Notes: a model not told the origin generated them from the sequence alone. A stretch of DNA of 64,000 bases from Helicostylum pulchrum (GCA_025677825.1 JAIXMO010000034.1:62001-126000); one strand, 5' to 3'. Positions 1 through 12,590 are shown, counted from the first letter of the stretch. Made by a program: numbers and translations.

Positions 1-367
1 GCATTGAGTTCAAGAATCATGGCCTTGAACTTGTCGCCGTATAATTGTCGCGCACTGGCTAGAATCGTAGACGTTTTACCTGTACCGGGTGGTCCATAAA
101 ATAATAAATGTGGTAACTTTTTCGCCTCAATAAATTTTTCAACTAATTGAATACAGTTAGTTAATTCACGTTTAAGAAGAAGAAGAAGAAAAAAAAAAGT
201 GTGTTTTTTTTACTTGTTGATGTAATATTATCTTGAGAAACTAAATCATCTAATGTCTTTGGTCTGTATTTTTCTACCCAAGGTAAGTTATCTATCTCGG
301 CTGCCAAATTGAATACTTTTTCTTTTCCCTTGTTTTTTATAGGTGTGTCGATATCCATGCCACTCAT
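1..367 (-). CDS. RFC3: Replication factor C small subunit (RFC5 / yeast Rfc3 type), 5' part only
   Basis: N-terminal part of an AAA+ clamp-loader subunit that helps load PCNA onto primed DNA in the nucleus. Exons on the minus strand are 367-214 and 142-1, and the gene runs off the window. The intron (213-143, 71 nt) has a GT donor, a CTAAC branch-like site and a TTAG acceptor; splicing joins ..DNITST to IEKFIEAKK in frame. Seen: [18 protein letters not shown] (RFC box near residue 28), then [16 protein letters not shown], the Walker A P-loop. The [12 protein letters not shown] block and the LASARQLYG stretch fit the RFC5/yeast Rfc3 subunit better than RFC2 or RFC4. The start is the ATG at 367; there is a second ATG three codons later. 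Sure of the RFC family; fairly sure of the subunit. Confidence 0.9.
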
Positions 368-1095
368 TTTTTTTTTTGTGTGTCGAAAGCGCGTAAATAA
401 AAAAAAGAAAAAAAGCTACACGCGAATACCTTCGAGAGAAAAAAAAAAAGGTGTTTTGTGACTGGTTTGGACCAAGTACGACAAGCATCAGTATGTAGGC
501 AAATAACGTGCTGGTAAATCTCTTAGAAAAGAGTGCTCTTCCCCGTCAAATATCTACAAAAAATGTATACTAAAAAAAAAAGACGGCACATCTCAAATTG
601 AAAGCAGATACAAATTATTCGGATACGTATTTTTTTTTCGTGCGTTCTTCAACTTCGTCTTTATTCGCATAAAAAGGGGGCTCGTATGAATCAAGTTGGA
701 GCAACCTGTTCCTACTACGAGTATGTGAAACAAATAATGATGTATTATTTACGACGTAATGAGTAAATATATCATATGTGTAATTTATCACTTATTTATC
801 GCATCTTTTTTTTCGAGACTTTTTCTTCTTCTTCTTCTTCACTTGTTCTTACTTCCTAACTTATACGGGCCCTTCTTAGATAAACTGATATTCATAAAAG
901 CACGTACATGAAAAGTGATCTGTCATATTTTTTTTTAGTTACTGAACGTGTAAACTAGAACGTGGATTAAAAATTCCGCCCAAATGCTTTTTCAAGTATT
1001 GCGTTTTAAGGCAGAAGTTATTACAGATAACAGCGGGTACTTGTTCCAAACCCAATGCATGTATTGAGCACATAAGTGTTTTTTTTTTCTTACAG
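368..1095. other. AT-rich intergenic region, upstream of the RFC gene
   Basis: No supportable gene. It contains several A/T homopolymers, a (CTT)n run near 825-840 and only very short ORFs. It includes the presumed promoter of the minus-strand RFC gene. Confidence 0.5.
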
Positions 1096-2129
1096 CCAAA
1101 TCAATTAAAGAATACATAAAAGAAACCCCTATTATTGAACTTGTAGCTTTGGGGTACTTTATGACAGAACAAGCTCGATGTTTGTTGTCGTTAACTTACA
1201 GTTCTGACAAAACGGTAAGGTTTTTTTTTTTACTCATTGTCAAAAGAAATAGCTTCAAAAGAAGGAATAGTAGAAAATAAACTCACCAATTCAATTCTAT
1301 ACAACTGTACGTATACCATCATTTAACTACAATAAACGAGTTCCTTCTAACGTTTATTTACACTAGTTCCGTATTAAAATTAAAAAGAAGTAGAACGAGC
1401 CGAAACAGAAGGGGTATGGGATGTCATTAGTAACAAGCCAGCCCTGAAAACTGTTTCGTTTGTCTGCGTACTTAACTTACGCGCAGTACATGAAGAAAAT
1501 TTTTGTGAAATTCATAGAATTTTACTGCAAAAAACAGTTTACAAAAGTATCAAGGCAAGCAAAGAGCAATATTTTAATTGATGGCGGTAAAAAAATATAA
1601 CCCCGAAAAAGAAGACACAGAAACCGAAACGATGAAATCGTACTCATTTCTTGTAAAGAAACATCAGAGGGATGCTTTCGAAACTGAAAGATTAAAGGCC
1701 CACAAGATACAAAAAGACCGACGCTTCTGAAGACTTTTTCCTTTGTCGACAGTTTTGGCGGATCAGGAAAAAAGAAAATGGGAAGACGAAGGAAAATCGA
1801 AAGGCTTATTCCAAAAATATGCTTCGTCAAATACCCTCAAAAGCTCATATTACCACTCAAAAAACTCGTACGAAAAAATAAAATTTAATTCATTCTCTGT
1901 AAACAATTTAATCTTGAACGTTATAAAAAGACCTTTAAATTTAGCTCTTTTAGTTTATCTTTATTTTGTACCTGAACTCCCTTGGATCTACATTTGTACT
2001 TTTTTACTTGAACCTTTTATTTTATTTCTCAAGTCATTTCTATTTATAAAACAAGAACCGATACTCACTTTTCTAAATATTGCCTTATTGTACTCTTTTT
2101 TAAACTTTACCACAGTATCTATTGATTGA
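1096..2129 (+). pseudogene. Possible decayed or mis-assembled multi-exon gene, unidentified
   Basis: Three adjacent plus-strand stretches have protein-like composition, but I cannot join them into one frame. (1) 1096-1214 opens after a TTACAG acceptor and ends at a GTAAGG donor; it reads IKEYIKETPIIELVALGYF.. (2) About 1389-1581 reads EVERAETEGVWDVISNKPAL.. and ends at a stop. (3) 1572-1726 reads MAVKKYNPEKEDTETE.. and hits a TGA; the same frame then reopens to 2129 and encodes hydrophobic segments (PLNLALLVYLYFVPELPW..). The phases between pieces (1) and (2) do not match, and the TGA interrupts piece (3). This suggests a pseudogene, an unusual exon structure, or a chance ORF. No family recognised. 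Confidence 0.25.
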
Positions 2130-2447
2130 TATTATAAAAAAAGAAGTAGAACTACAAATCTCTGTTTTCCCCTAGTGTATGTATGAAATCTTCTTCCCGC
2201 ACTGCCCAGCCCCGCGTACGCTAAACCATATTTAGACTTTTTGGTTTTTTTTATGAGATAGTCTGAAGTGTTTCCCAAGGTACTTTTTTTTTATTTTACA
2301 CAAAATTTTATAATAAAAAGAGAAAAAGAGGTTGTACGTAACGTAAAGAAAAAAGAAAAAGCTTGTGACTCTTATGAAGTGTAATAATCTATTACTACTT
2401 CCTTTTAAGGCAAGCAGGCAGAGAGAGAGAGAGGGGCAGCCACCGAG

Positions 2448-2473
2448 TTTTTTTTTTTTTTTTTTTTTTTTTT
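2448..2473. repeat. 26-nt T homopolymer next to a GA-rich tract
   Basis: A run of 26 T follows a (GA)n stretch at about 2420-2434. It lies downstream of the small minus-strand gene at 2732-3382, so it is not that gene's promoter. Confidence 0.8.
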
Positions 2474-2731
2474 AGTTATTGGGGGATTACACAAATACTT
2501 GGAACAGACAAATTAAAAAGTGTATTTTAGTACATATTTTTTCTTATTGTAATTTTTTATTTATTTATTTATTAGATTATCATATAGTATGTACAACAGT
2601 GGAATCAGATTGATAATTTATGTATACCACGTTTTTTTTTTGTGTTGTATAAATTTTTTTTTTTTAGTTGTTGTTATTTTTTTTCTTATAAAAAAAAAGG
2701 AAAGGGAGCATATACATACAAAAAAGCGGGA

Positions 2732-3382
2732 TTACTTGGTTATATTAGTGGTTTTGGTGGTAGTGGCAGTGGTGGCAGTGGTGGCAGTAGTGGCAGTAGT
2801 GGTGGATGAATCAGATCTTTTACGCTTCCATTCAAGTACTACGTGTTGATATTGATTTACAGGTTCGCAATCATCTTGTCCTACAACGATTTTGAATCTT
2901 CCTTTTTGAATAGTATTTAAAGTAGGAGGAGAAGAACGAAGCTGAGATATAAATAGGGTATCGTTATTATTTGTTTTCTTGTTTGGTTTTGTTTTTTTGT
3001 TGTTGTTGGTTTGATTCGACTGCCAAAAGTCGGAATCCCAAATCTGATGGCAACTTTTAGTGGAGAGTGTGGTTGAGATTGATGTCATTTGATGATATGT
3101 TGTTGTTGATTTTGTTGTCAAATACATACGTTCATCATCGGCAGTTAGGAAATCTTCTTCTTTGATCTTGATTCCGGCCATTTGAGCAAATTCTTTAGCA
3201 GTAAGATCTTCACATTTAATAATAGTCGTCGTGGAACTATGACGAAGAATCTTTTCTGTCGCTGCTGCTTTGGTGGTTGGTGAACGATGTTTGTGTTGTA
3301 ACTTTGATGATAACAAAGCTAACCCTTTTTTCCATTTACTACTGTTTGTAGGAGGGTTATAAGATAGTGCAACTAGTGTCAT
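2732..3382 (-). CDS. Hypothetical 216-aa protein, Thr-rich C-terminus
   Basis: Uninterrupted single-exon ORF from ATG at 3382 to TAA at 2732. The family is not recognised. The N-terminus is basic (SSKWKKGLALLSSKLQHKH), followed by a likely conserved segment CEDLTAKEFAQMAGIKIKEE near residues 57-76. A low-complexity N/K/T linker (about 125-140) is followed by GRFKIVVGQDDCEPVNQY and a basic WKRKR. The last 25 residues are a Thr/Ala repeat encoded by a degenerate ACC/ACT microsatellite. The length, the non-random middle section and the clean ATG argue for a real gene. It has no predicted signal peptide or membrane segment. Function unknown. Confidence 0.6.
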   Translation of the reverse strand: MTLVALSYNPPTNSSKWKKGLALLSSKLQHKHRSPTTKAAATEKILRHSSTTTIIKCEDLTAKEFAQMAGIKIKEEDFLTADDERMYLTTKSTTTYHQMTSISTTLSTKSCHQIWDSDFWQSNQTNNNKKTKPNKKTNNNDTLFISQLRSSPPTLNTIQKGRFKIVVGQDDCEPVNQYQHVVLEWKRKRSDSSTTTATTATTATTATTTKTTNITK

Positions 3383-4647
3383 TAAAATTATTCATAAATA
3401 AGAAAGAAAAAGAAAAAAAGGGCGTATATATTAAGTAAAAAAGTAAGAAAAAAGAAAATTTAGGGAAAGAATAATAGTAAAGAGAGAGAGAAGGGAAAGG
3501 GGGAAAGTTTTTTTTCCCCCATTTTCACTCACAAAAAAAATTTTTTTTTTCAAAGGCAAAATCGCCTCATTCCTTCTTTCCTTCTTTCTTTTACACCTCA
3601 AGTGACCCGACGACGCCCGGTTGCAATACAGTCGTGTAACCAGTATCACTTGTACCTCGCCCACCCTTCTCTTTTATAAAAAGATTTAACGTCATCAGCA
3701 TTTTCCCAATATCTTTTATATATTACAACCCCGAATCTTGGCTCTTTTAGCAGCAGTACTACCATTCGAGAAAGCAGTCCTCGTGTACACTCGTAACTTG
3801 TAACTTGAGTTAGAATGCACAGTATTTAAAAAAAGTATCAAACTCTAGAGCAATTACCAAGAAAATCAATCCCATAAATACATTTTCAGGGGTAAAGTTG
3901 GTAGAACTAAATTACGGAAATACACTAAACCCAATAGTATTCAGAGAGTAGGAAATTTGCATTAATCACAGCACTTTATCTTCCATTTCCTTTACTCGTC
4001 TCAACTGGAGCTTATCTACCGTGCTTTACGCTTAGTTTAGTAGCCTTAAGCCTTTAGCACATCAATTTTCCATCTCTATTCACCAAATCCTCTACCAAGC
4101 TCTCAACGTTCAGCACAGAATGTGCTACACTATTTGACAAAACTACTAAATGGGGCTTTTTTCTGTTGCTGGAAATAGCTAGCGAAAAATATTATGCTTC
4201 ATAATGAGGTAACCATATATTCAGTAATAAAAATGCTACTTAGTTCCGTACATCCATAACATACTCAAAATACCGCGACACTCTAGAAAGCAAATATAGA
4301 AAGTAAGACTACTTTGTTTTTGACAGTTCTAAACTATTCTTTTTTTTTTGGCAGGCGAGAGAAGTTACGAATTTTCAAGTGTGTCTATCCCCCAATGATA
4401 AGAAGGTTTTTTGCCCAGAGACATCAAAAGCATAACGATGAATTATAGAAGACACCCATCATTATGCCAAGGAGGAATGTCTTTTCACTATAAAAGAAGT
4501 CACATTTTTTAGGGTGCACAAAGACGACAAAGAACCAAGTTCCTTCGTCACTACGTCTTTTTAGTAATAATCTTTTTTTTTTTCCCTTTTTCTTTTTCTT
4601 TTTCCTTTTTTTTTTTTTTACCTTGCACAAAAACCATATATTCCACC
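3383..4647. other. Intergenic AT-rich region without a supportable gene
   Basis: 1.26 kb between the 216-aa gene (divergent) and the USP7-like gene. It contains poly-T/poly-C patches (3510-3560), a T-run at about 4570-4620 and scattered stops in all frames. It probably carries the promoters of both flanking genes; no defined element was recognised. Confidence 0.5.
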
Positions 4648-6970
<2,323 letters not shown>

Positions 6971-6980
6971 TTTTTTTTAT

Positions 6981-7971
6981 TTATTCCTTCTTTTTTATTT
7001 TACTATAAACTATACTTCCATATTCAGTACTTTCTTTCATTACTTTACTTGCTTCTTGTAAATTTGGAAGCTTTAAATCCTGTTTAATTAATCGTACACC
7101 TGTTTCGGGCACCAGTACCTGTTGAATATATTCAATAGGTGTTAATGGCTCCGCCTTGCTTTTATCCAAATAATTGCTTTTTAAAAATATTTCGTTTAAT
7201 GTTTCCATTATATAATGAGATCCTCTATTACCATAATAACCAGGCTATAAAACTCTCTTATCAATAAAATAAAATAAAAAAAATGATACATCCTTGCTTC
7301 TTTTTTAGTTTACCAGTGTTTCTTCAAATCGATTCATCATGGATGTAGCTTGTCTAGCCTTTACTGATCCTAATTCTTTATGTGCTTCCCGTGCATTTGT
7401 TAAAAACAAACTATCCTGTTTGTCTTCTATAATCTCTTCCAATTCTTGTTTAAACTGTTTAATCCTATCATCTATCGCCTCGAAATCTATTTGTGCAGGG
7501 TATCCTTTCTTTATCCCCAGTGGTTTCATCACTAATTCTACTTTATGCATTCTACAAATCACTTGTTGGTCATTTTCAGAAATTCCCGGTTTTAATAAAA
7601 CAAGTGGAGGCACCAATGAACCTTCTTCGACACATTGTTGCACCAAGAGCTTGTGCTTTGCTTCTTGTTCTCGATTGAATTCTTCCTCATTCTTTTTTAA
7701 AGTGCTTATTAAACGTTGTAATGGCCGAGGGAATGGTGGCAACATGTGTTCGAAACATAATGGACATTCAAAGCCTATATATATTTTTTTATTTGGTCCC
7801 TGTATTCTTTTTCTTTTTTTCTTTTTTTTTCGTTTAAATTGCGTCATGTGTACCTCCTTCAATATTCGCTTGTTTGTCTATTATGATTTTAGCTGTTTGT
7901 TTTAAATCGAGTTTCGGTTTGCTGACCCTGGAAGGAAGAACCAACCTTTTCAAACGGTTTCTAGAAGACAT
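6981..7971 (-). CDS. RTC4-like domain protein
   Basis: 280-aa protein from exons 7971-7854, 7774-7314 and 7244-6981 (sum 843 nt). An N-terminal basic segment (SSRNRLKRLVLPSR) precedes a CPLC motif (GFECPLCFEHM near residue 42), a long helical stretch (RPLQRLISTLKKNEEEFNRE) and a second Cys/His pair (ICRMHKVE). The C-terminal half matches the restriction-of-telomere-capping 4 (RTC4-like) domain: GYYGNRGSHYIMETLNEIF, then PLTPIEYIQQVLVPETGVRLI and EYGSIVYS. Yeast Rtc4 is nuclear/cytoplasmic and genetically linked to telomere capping; the biochemical role is unknown. Start at 7971 chosen; an in-frame ATG 14 codons upstream is possible. Convergent with the USP7-like gene, 10 bp between stop codons. 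Confidence 0.8.
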
Positions 7972-8457
7972 GAAGAATTTAAAAGAAAAAAGCTGGTTTC
8001 TGTGTGGTTCCATTACCAATTTAAGGATTTTGTGGGAAAAAAAATGCGGAGTATTAAAAGACAAATGGAGAACTAAGAAGTATGAGGAGAAATCCCTTCT
8101 AATTTCAGAAGTATAACAGCAAATCGTCCGAAAAGAAAGTATACCTTCCGAAGCACTACCGAGGAACCATTCACGCATAAAAGAACCATGGGTATAAGTA
8201 GAGAAGCCACGCAATCTGTATGTACTCATATAAAAGATCACCACTTAAACAAAAAAAAGGTGTTGTAAAGAATACGACTTGCTTTTTTTTTTATACCAGT
8301 ACTAGAGAGGATTTTTACTAGTTTAGCACTTATATGTGCAGTAAACACAAACAACTCTTCTCATCGGATCAAAACCTGTTTTTTTAGACCTGATTTGTTT
8401 ATACCTTCCCCCGATAGTTCCTATTTGCTATCTACTTGGCATTAGGAAACAAAGATA
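7972..8457. other. Intergenic, no gene seen
   Basis: Upstream of the RTC4-like gene and up to the left end of the TIR element. No recognised feature. Confidence 0.5.
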
Positions 8458-9878
8458 CAGTAGTGGTTCCATTTAAGGGTGGCCGAAATGTGGAAAAAAT
8501 CCGCCCTTATATCGAAACATACCCTTATATCAAACGGTGGATAACCATTACTAAGAAAAAAAGCTCACTGAGATACCTGGGCTTAAATAATCGCTCACAT
8601 AAGAAATCACTGCTGAAATTAGCAGTTATCGTAAATATTGGTTTTTGTTTTTTAAAGAAACAGGAACCGCTTTTTGGACCCAGGTTTTTTAATACAAAAT
8701 AGTTGTTTTAACTACATCTCTGATAAACAAAATTAAAAACGAACGTTTTTATTTTATTTTTGATTTTAATTTTTATGGGTCAACCCCTTTTGTGTTTTTG
8801 TGGTTATTTAATATTTACTTTTGATTCAATTTGCCTATCTTTGTGGAAAAACTATGAATGGTATAGAGCTCGTTTATACGCTGCTAATCCATTTTAAATC
8901 GTAGCTTCAATGCAAAAACTGAAAGAGTAATCACAGTTTTAGACGTTTTTTTTTTTGGGTAAAAAATACACTTTTTCAGTGTAACATCGTGTAATCTTTT
9001 TCAGAGCTTCGCGATTATATAAAATATACTTTTTTATTACCGTGTCTGGTTCTAGCACCGAATGTAGATATTTAAAAACTATATATTGGATGTTCATAAA
9101 TAAAAGTGCTACATCTTTTTTTAGAAGTTACTTCTAAACCTTTGCTTGAAAAGACACGTTTTTAAGATGATAATCGATGAACAATGATTTATTGTAATAA
9201 TTTAAATACGTCTTGAGCTCACCCAAGTTATTGTACAAAAAAATATGTCGTGTATTTTTTTCTGCAAGAGCTCAAACATTAAAATTATGTTAAATCCTAT
9301 TAAATTTTTTATTGATGTCAATTGAAATAGTACAAAGCTATTTATTGGAATACTACATAGCAATACATTTAAAAAATGCTAGCTACAATATATAGGGCTA
9401 AAAGGAATCTTTGTGCTCAATTTATTTGGTTTATACTGCTTCCCTTCTTAATATTTCATCACTTAGAAGCCCCTCTGTATTTAATCACTTTTCCCAGTTA
9501 ATTTTCTAAAGGTTCACTGCTGAGACGCGCTCCATTCAAGTCTAAATGCATTGTTCTTATATTTTAATTACTTTGTAAGGTTTATTTTATTATTCTCTCT
9601 CTATCGGTTTGATTATTATCCCTTTGTTTTAACAACATCGATTTGACTGTACACTTTTGAAGACCAGACGCTTTTATATAAATAAGACTTTTTATTACTA
9701 TTATCACTTTTAACTTCATTTTATATATTTAGTAGTTTTGTGAAGTTTGAATCCACCCATTAAATCGAATAGTGGTGATAGAGGTGTTAAAGCGGGGGAC
9801 CGAAGATGTTCTGGAGAAATCCACCCTTAAATCGATCCTACCCTTAAATCAGGTCACCCTTAAATAGAGCTGCTACTG
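8458..9878. mobile_element. TIR DNA transposon copy A (non-autonomous), 1421 bp
   Basis: Flanked by TA on both sides (8456-8457 and 9879-9880). The left end CAGTAGTGGTTCCATTTAAG and the right end, read on the other strand, CAGTAGCAGCTCTATTTAAG form an imperfect terminal inverted repeat of about 28 bp. The CAGTAG terminus and TA flank are typical of Tc1/mariner-pogo type elements (family knowledge). No transposase ORF is visible inside, so it depends on an enzyme encoded elsewhere. Copies B (38616-40218), C (24326-24671) and a 62-bp relic (49974-50035) share the ends. Homology with copy B continues beyond the right TIR. Confidence 0.75.
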
Positions 9879-10440
9879 TAGTTACAATGTTTTTGAGTTC
9901 ATCATCACGTTAACCATACGTGGAATCTTTTGTTCAGAGAGAAAAAGAAGACTGTACGGTACATGACCAGAGTATCATACTGAGGGCTGGGAAGAGCTCA
10001 TAAATCTCGCACATCACAACGCTCCAATATTTTATCCCCTAGTTGATTACATCTCACCAGGCGTACACACTTATTACCCCAAGCTAGCGAGACACACAAC
10101 TCAGGTTGAAACCTATTATATATATATATACTATACCTGACGGCCTAGCCTTATTATGTAAGTTTATGCTTCCGTACCTATGACTCATTTGTACCGACGT
10201 AACAATCAACCCACCATGGCTTCACGAAAGGACACCTAGATGCAGACAATCTTTTTTCACCTTGATTTCACCTTCAGATCAGGAATCAACCTATTTCTAC
10301 TTACGATTTCTTGACAAGCTTTAAAAACTATAATTATCCAATCCTCATCGGGGTCAGGGAACACTGTCACCGAGATTTACAACCAACCCAAGTTCTTTCT
10401 TACTGATCCAGTATCGGCTATAAAAGGAATAATAAGAATA
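9879..10440. repeat. Right extension of the long repeat, shared with copy B
   Basis: Sequence outside the right TIR of copy A that matches 40219-40780 outside the right TIR of copy B. Shared landmarks include TCTTTTGTTCAGAGAGAAAA, CATCTCACCAGGCGTACACA and CACCATGGCTTCACGAAAGG. No open reading frame of note. The duplicated unit is therefore larger than the TIR element itself. Confidence 0.7.
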
Positions 10441-10742
10441 CCAGCTTTTTTTCTTTTTTGTTTCTTTTTCGTTTCTTTTTCGTTTCTTTTTCGTTTCTTT
10501 TTCGCTTCTTTTTCGCTTCTTTTTCGTTTCTTTTTCGCTTCTTTTTCGCTTCTTTTTCGCTTCTTTTTCGCTTCTTTTTCGCTTCTTTTTCGTTTCTTTT
10601 TCGTTTCTTTCTTGTTTCTTTTTCGTTTCTTTCTTGTTTCTTTTTCGTTTCTTTCTTGTTTCTTTCTTGTTTCTTTTTCGTTTCTTTCTTGTTTCTTTCT
10701 TGTTTCTTTTTCGTTTCTTTCTTGTTTCTTTCTTGTTTCTTT
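10441..10742 (+). repeat. Degenerate 11-nt minisatellite (GTTTCTTTTTC units)
   Basis: About 27 tandem copies of an 11-nt unit, GTTTCTTTTTC, with T/C and C/G variants (CGCTTCTTTTT, TTGTTTCTTTC). Three units equal 33 nt, so all frames stay open and give spurious repetitive ORFs on both strands. In repeat copy B the matching site (about 40780-40815) holds only a short T/C-rich tract, so the array expanded in copy A or collapsed in B. Confidence 0.85.
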
Positions 10743-10869
10743 TTTATTTATTTTTCTCCATGAAAATTTGTCTGTCAATATTTTCTCTATCGGTCTAAGT
10801 GACCAGCACCGTAAAAAAATATTCTTTGGTCTAAGTGGCCTGCACTGTCTATGTTTCTATTCTTTTGTT

Positions 10870-11200
10870 CAAAAAAATTGCTTGAAGAGGCAAAAGAGAT
10901 ACAAGATATAGAATATATACAAGAGATAAAATATATACATTATATACAGGAAGTACAAGAGATGGCAGAGGTACATCATATACAAGACATACCAGAGATA
11001 TAATATATACAAAAGATAAAAATATATACACTATATACAAGATATACCAGAGATACCAGAGATATAATAGATACCAGAGATACAATATGCACAGTATATA
11101 CAACAGATACAGCAGATACAGCAGATACAAGAGATGGCAGAGATACAATATATACGGCAGTTACAATAGATATAAGAGATACAACAGATAGAATATATGG
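10870..11200. repeat. Degenerate AGATAC/TATATAC tandem repeat
   Basis: A run of diverged units around the cores AGATACA, CAGAGATAC and ATATATAC. It is preceded by CTTGAAGAGGCAAAAGAGATAC, shared in part with copy B, and matches the array at 40950-41290. Confidence 0.75.
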
Positions 11201-11293
11201 TTACAATAAATCATTGTTCATCGATTATCATCTTAAAAACGTGTCTTTTCAAGCAAAGGTTTAGAAGTAACTTCTAAAAAAAGATGTAGCACT
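11201..11293 (-). repeat. Inverted identical copy of element segment 9105-9196 (part of copy D)
   Basis: The reverse complement of this 93-bp stretch is, by eye, identical to about 9105-9196 inside copy A. Together with 12508-12590 it forms an interrupted inverted copy (copy D) into which the LINE fragment is inserted. Confidence 0.85.
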
Positions 11294-12507
11294 TTTTTTT
11301 TTTTTTGTGTAAATCCAATTTTTATTATTAGATTATTAAAAGTCACATGTCAAAAGAGGGATGTGCAGTGGAAAAGTGGAAGAAAGCAGTAACATCGTAT
11401 GACTTTTGACTGAGAAATTATTTAAGGTATTAGTGGGTGTGAAGGAGATTGAGTAGTTAAGGGATTAAGGTTGGCGAATCCAAGTTGATTTGATCAGTGT
11501 ATTGATGGTAAATTTTGATGGCCGTACATATGACTTGATTCGGGATGAAAGGGATCTCATCGAACACGAAACGCCAGTAATGAATCCAAATAGCTTCGAG
11601 AATTGATCCAAACAAAAAGGCGGGCGGCAAATTTGATTCAAAAAATTTCGGGAATCTGAAAGTATACAGAATAGACGAGACTTGTTTAGCTGAGAGGAGG
11701 TGTAGTTGAGGTTGGCGAGGAAAAAGATATTGAAAGGATATTTTCCATATTTGCCATATCCTTTGGCAATTGATAAACATGTGTTCAGGATGTTGAAACG
11801 ATTCGGTAGTGCAGAGTGGACATAAAGGAGATTGAACGATATCGGGCATTAGCCGGTGGGTGACTACACGAGTATTTATTTTGTTGTGCATTAGTTTATA
11901 CCATATATTTTTGGCTTTAAACGTCAATTTTGTTTTCCAGAATTTACGCCAGGTGGTAGCAGTTATGCGAGATACTGAGGGGTGACCAAAAGGTTCTTGC
12001 AGTGTAATATCTGTCCGATATGCCTTCGAAGTAAATGCGGTTGTACGAAAGTAATTACGGTAGAAGGTGCTGAATGAGGTGGAGTCGAAAGATGCGTTCC
12101 ACAGTGTATCTGCATCTGGTTCAGGAGTCGAAGTTAATTTTTCCACGATCGGGAATAGAGAGATCTGTTGTTGAGAGAGACATCTACGAAATCGAAAGCA
12201 TAATCTAGGGAACTTGCGTAGGGGGTCATCTTCAGAACGAAACAATAGTTGATTTTGGGTGTGATTAAAACTAAAAAAGTCTTTAACTAGGACCGTCCGG
12301 TAGCTTTTATGTGGGAGTGTGCATGAGTCAGACGTGGGAAACCATACATCATTGAGATAAAATTCTAAAATAGCAGCAACTGGTATCTGAATTGTGGGAC
12401 TTGTACGTGGGTCCGGAAAGGTAGCACTAGTCTTGATAATGGCTCGAAGTGGTGAGAATAGTGAAGCAGTATCAAGTAATTTCGTTCTTAGTACGGGAGA
12501 TGACAAA
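11291..12507 (-). mobile_element. 5'-truncated non-LTR retrotransposon (LINE) fragment
   Basis: Minus-strand retroelement ending in an A-run of about 15 nt (T-run at 11292-11306 on the given strand), preceded by a 3' UTR of about 150 nt. It is inserted inside the inverted transposon copy D: element sequence resumes on both sides (12508 and 11293). Its 5' end is truncated within the ORF, as expected for target-primed reverse transcription that stopped early. The element segment corresponding to about 8665-9104 is missing at the insertion point, which suggests a target deletion. Confidence 0.8.
11457..12507 (-). pseudogene. LINE reverse-transcriptase polyprotein, C-terminal fragment with zf-RVT domain
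   Basis: Open frame of about 350 codons ending at 11457. The zinc-binding domain found after LINE reverse transcriptases (zf-RVT) is clear near the middle: TWRKFWKTKLTFKAKNIWYK, then HRLMPD, SPLCPLCTTESFQHPEHMF and CQRIWQIWK, giving the CPLC..H..C pattern. The catalytic YxDD core and any endonuclease domain are not present, so the product cannot work on its own. The apparent ATG at 12542 lies in the host transposon sequence, not in the LINE. Confidence 0.8.
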
Positions 12508-12590
12508 ATGAAAGCCGGATTTCCTGTTTCTTTAAAAAACAAAAACCAATATTTACGATAACTGCTGGAGCTTTTTTTTTTTTAGTAAAA
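12508..12590 (-). repeat. Second part of inverted transposon copy D
   Basis: On the minus strand this matches copy A near 8550-8664, including CAGTTATCGTAAATATTGGT and the following TTTTTAAAGAAACAGGAA, with an internal deletion after AAGCTC. It abuts the 3' flank of the eL8 gene. The terminal TIR of copy D is missing. Confidence 0.75.

Noticed and set aside
684..764. Short ORF reading NQVGATC.. upstream of the decayed gene
   Set aside because: It resembles the USP Cys box by chance; there is no further USP sequence around it and the frame is only 26 codons.
10377..10911. Long open frames on both strands over the 11-nt minisatellite
   Set aside because: They arise because three 11-nt units keep every frame open; the peptide is a pure Phe/Ser or Lys/Arg/Glu repeat with no start context or homologue.
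12508..12542. ATG at 12542 as the start of the LINE ORF
   Set aside because: This stretch belongs to the host transposon copy; the LINE is 5'-truncated at about 12507, so the ATG is fortuitous.
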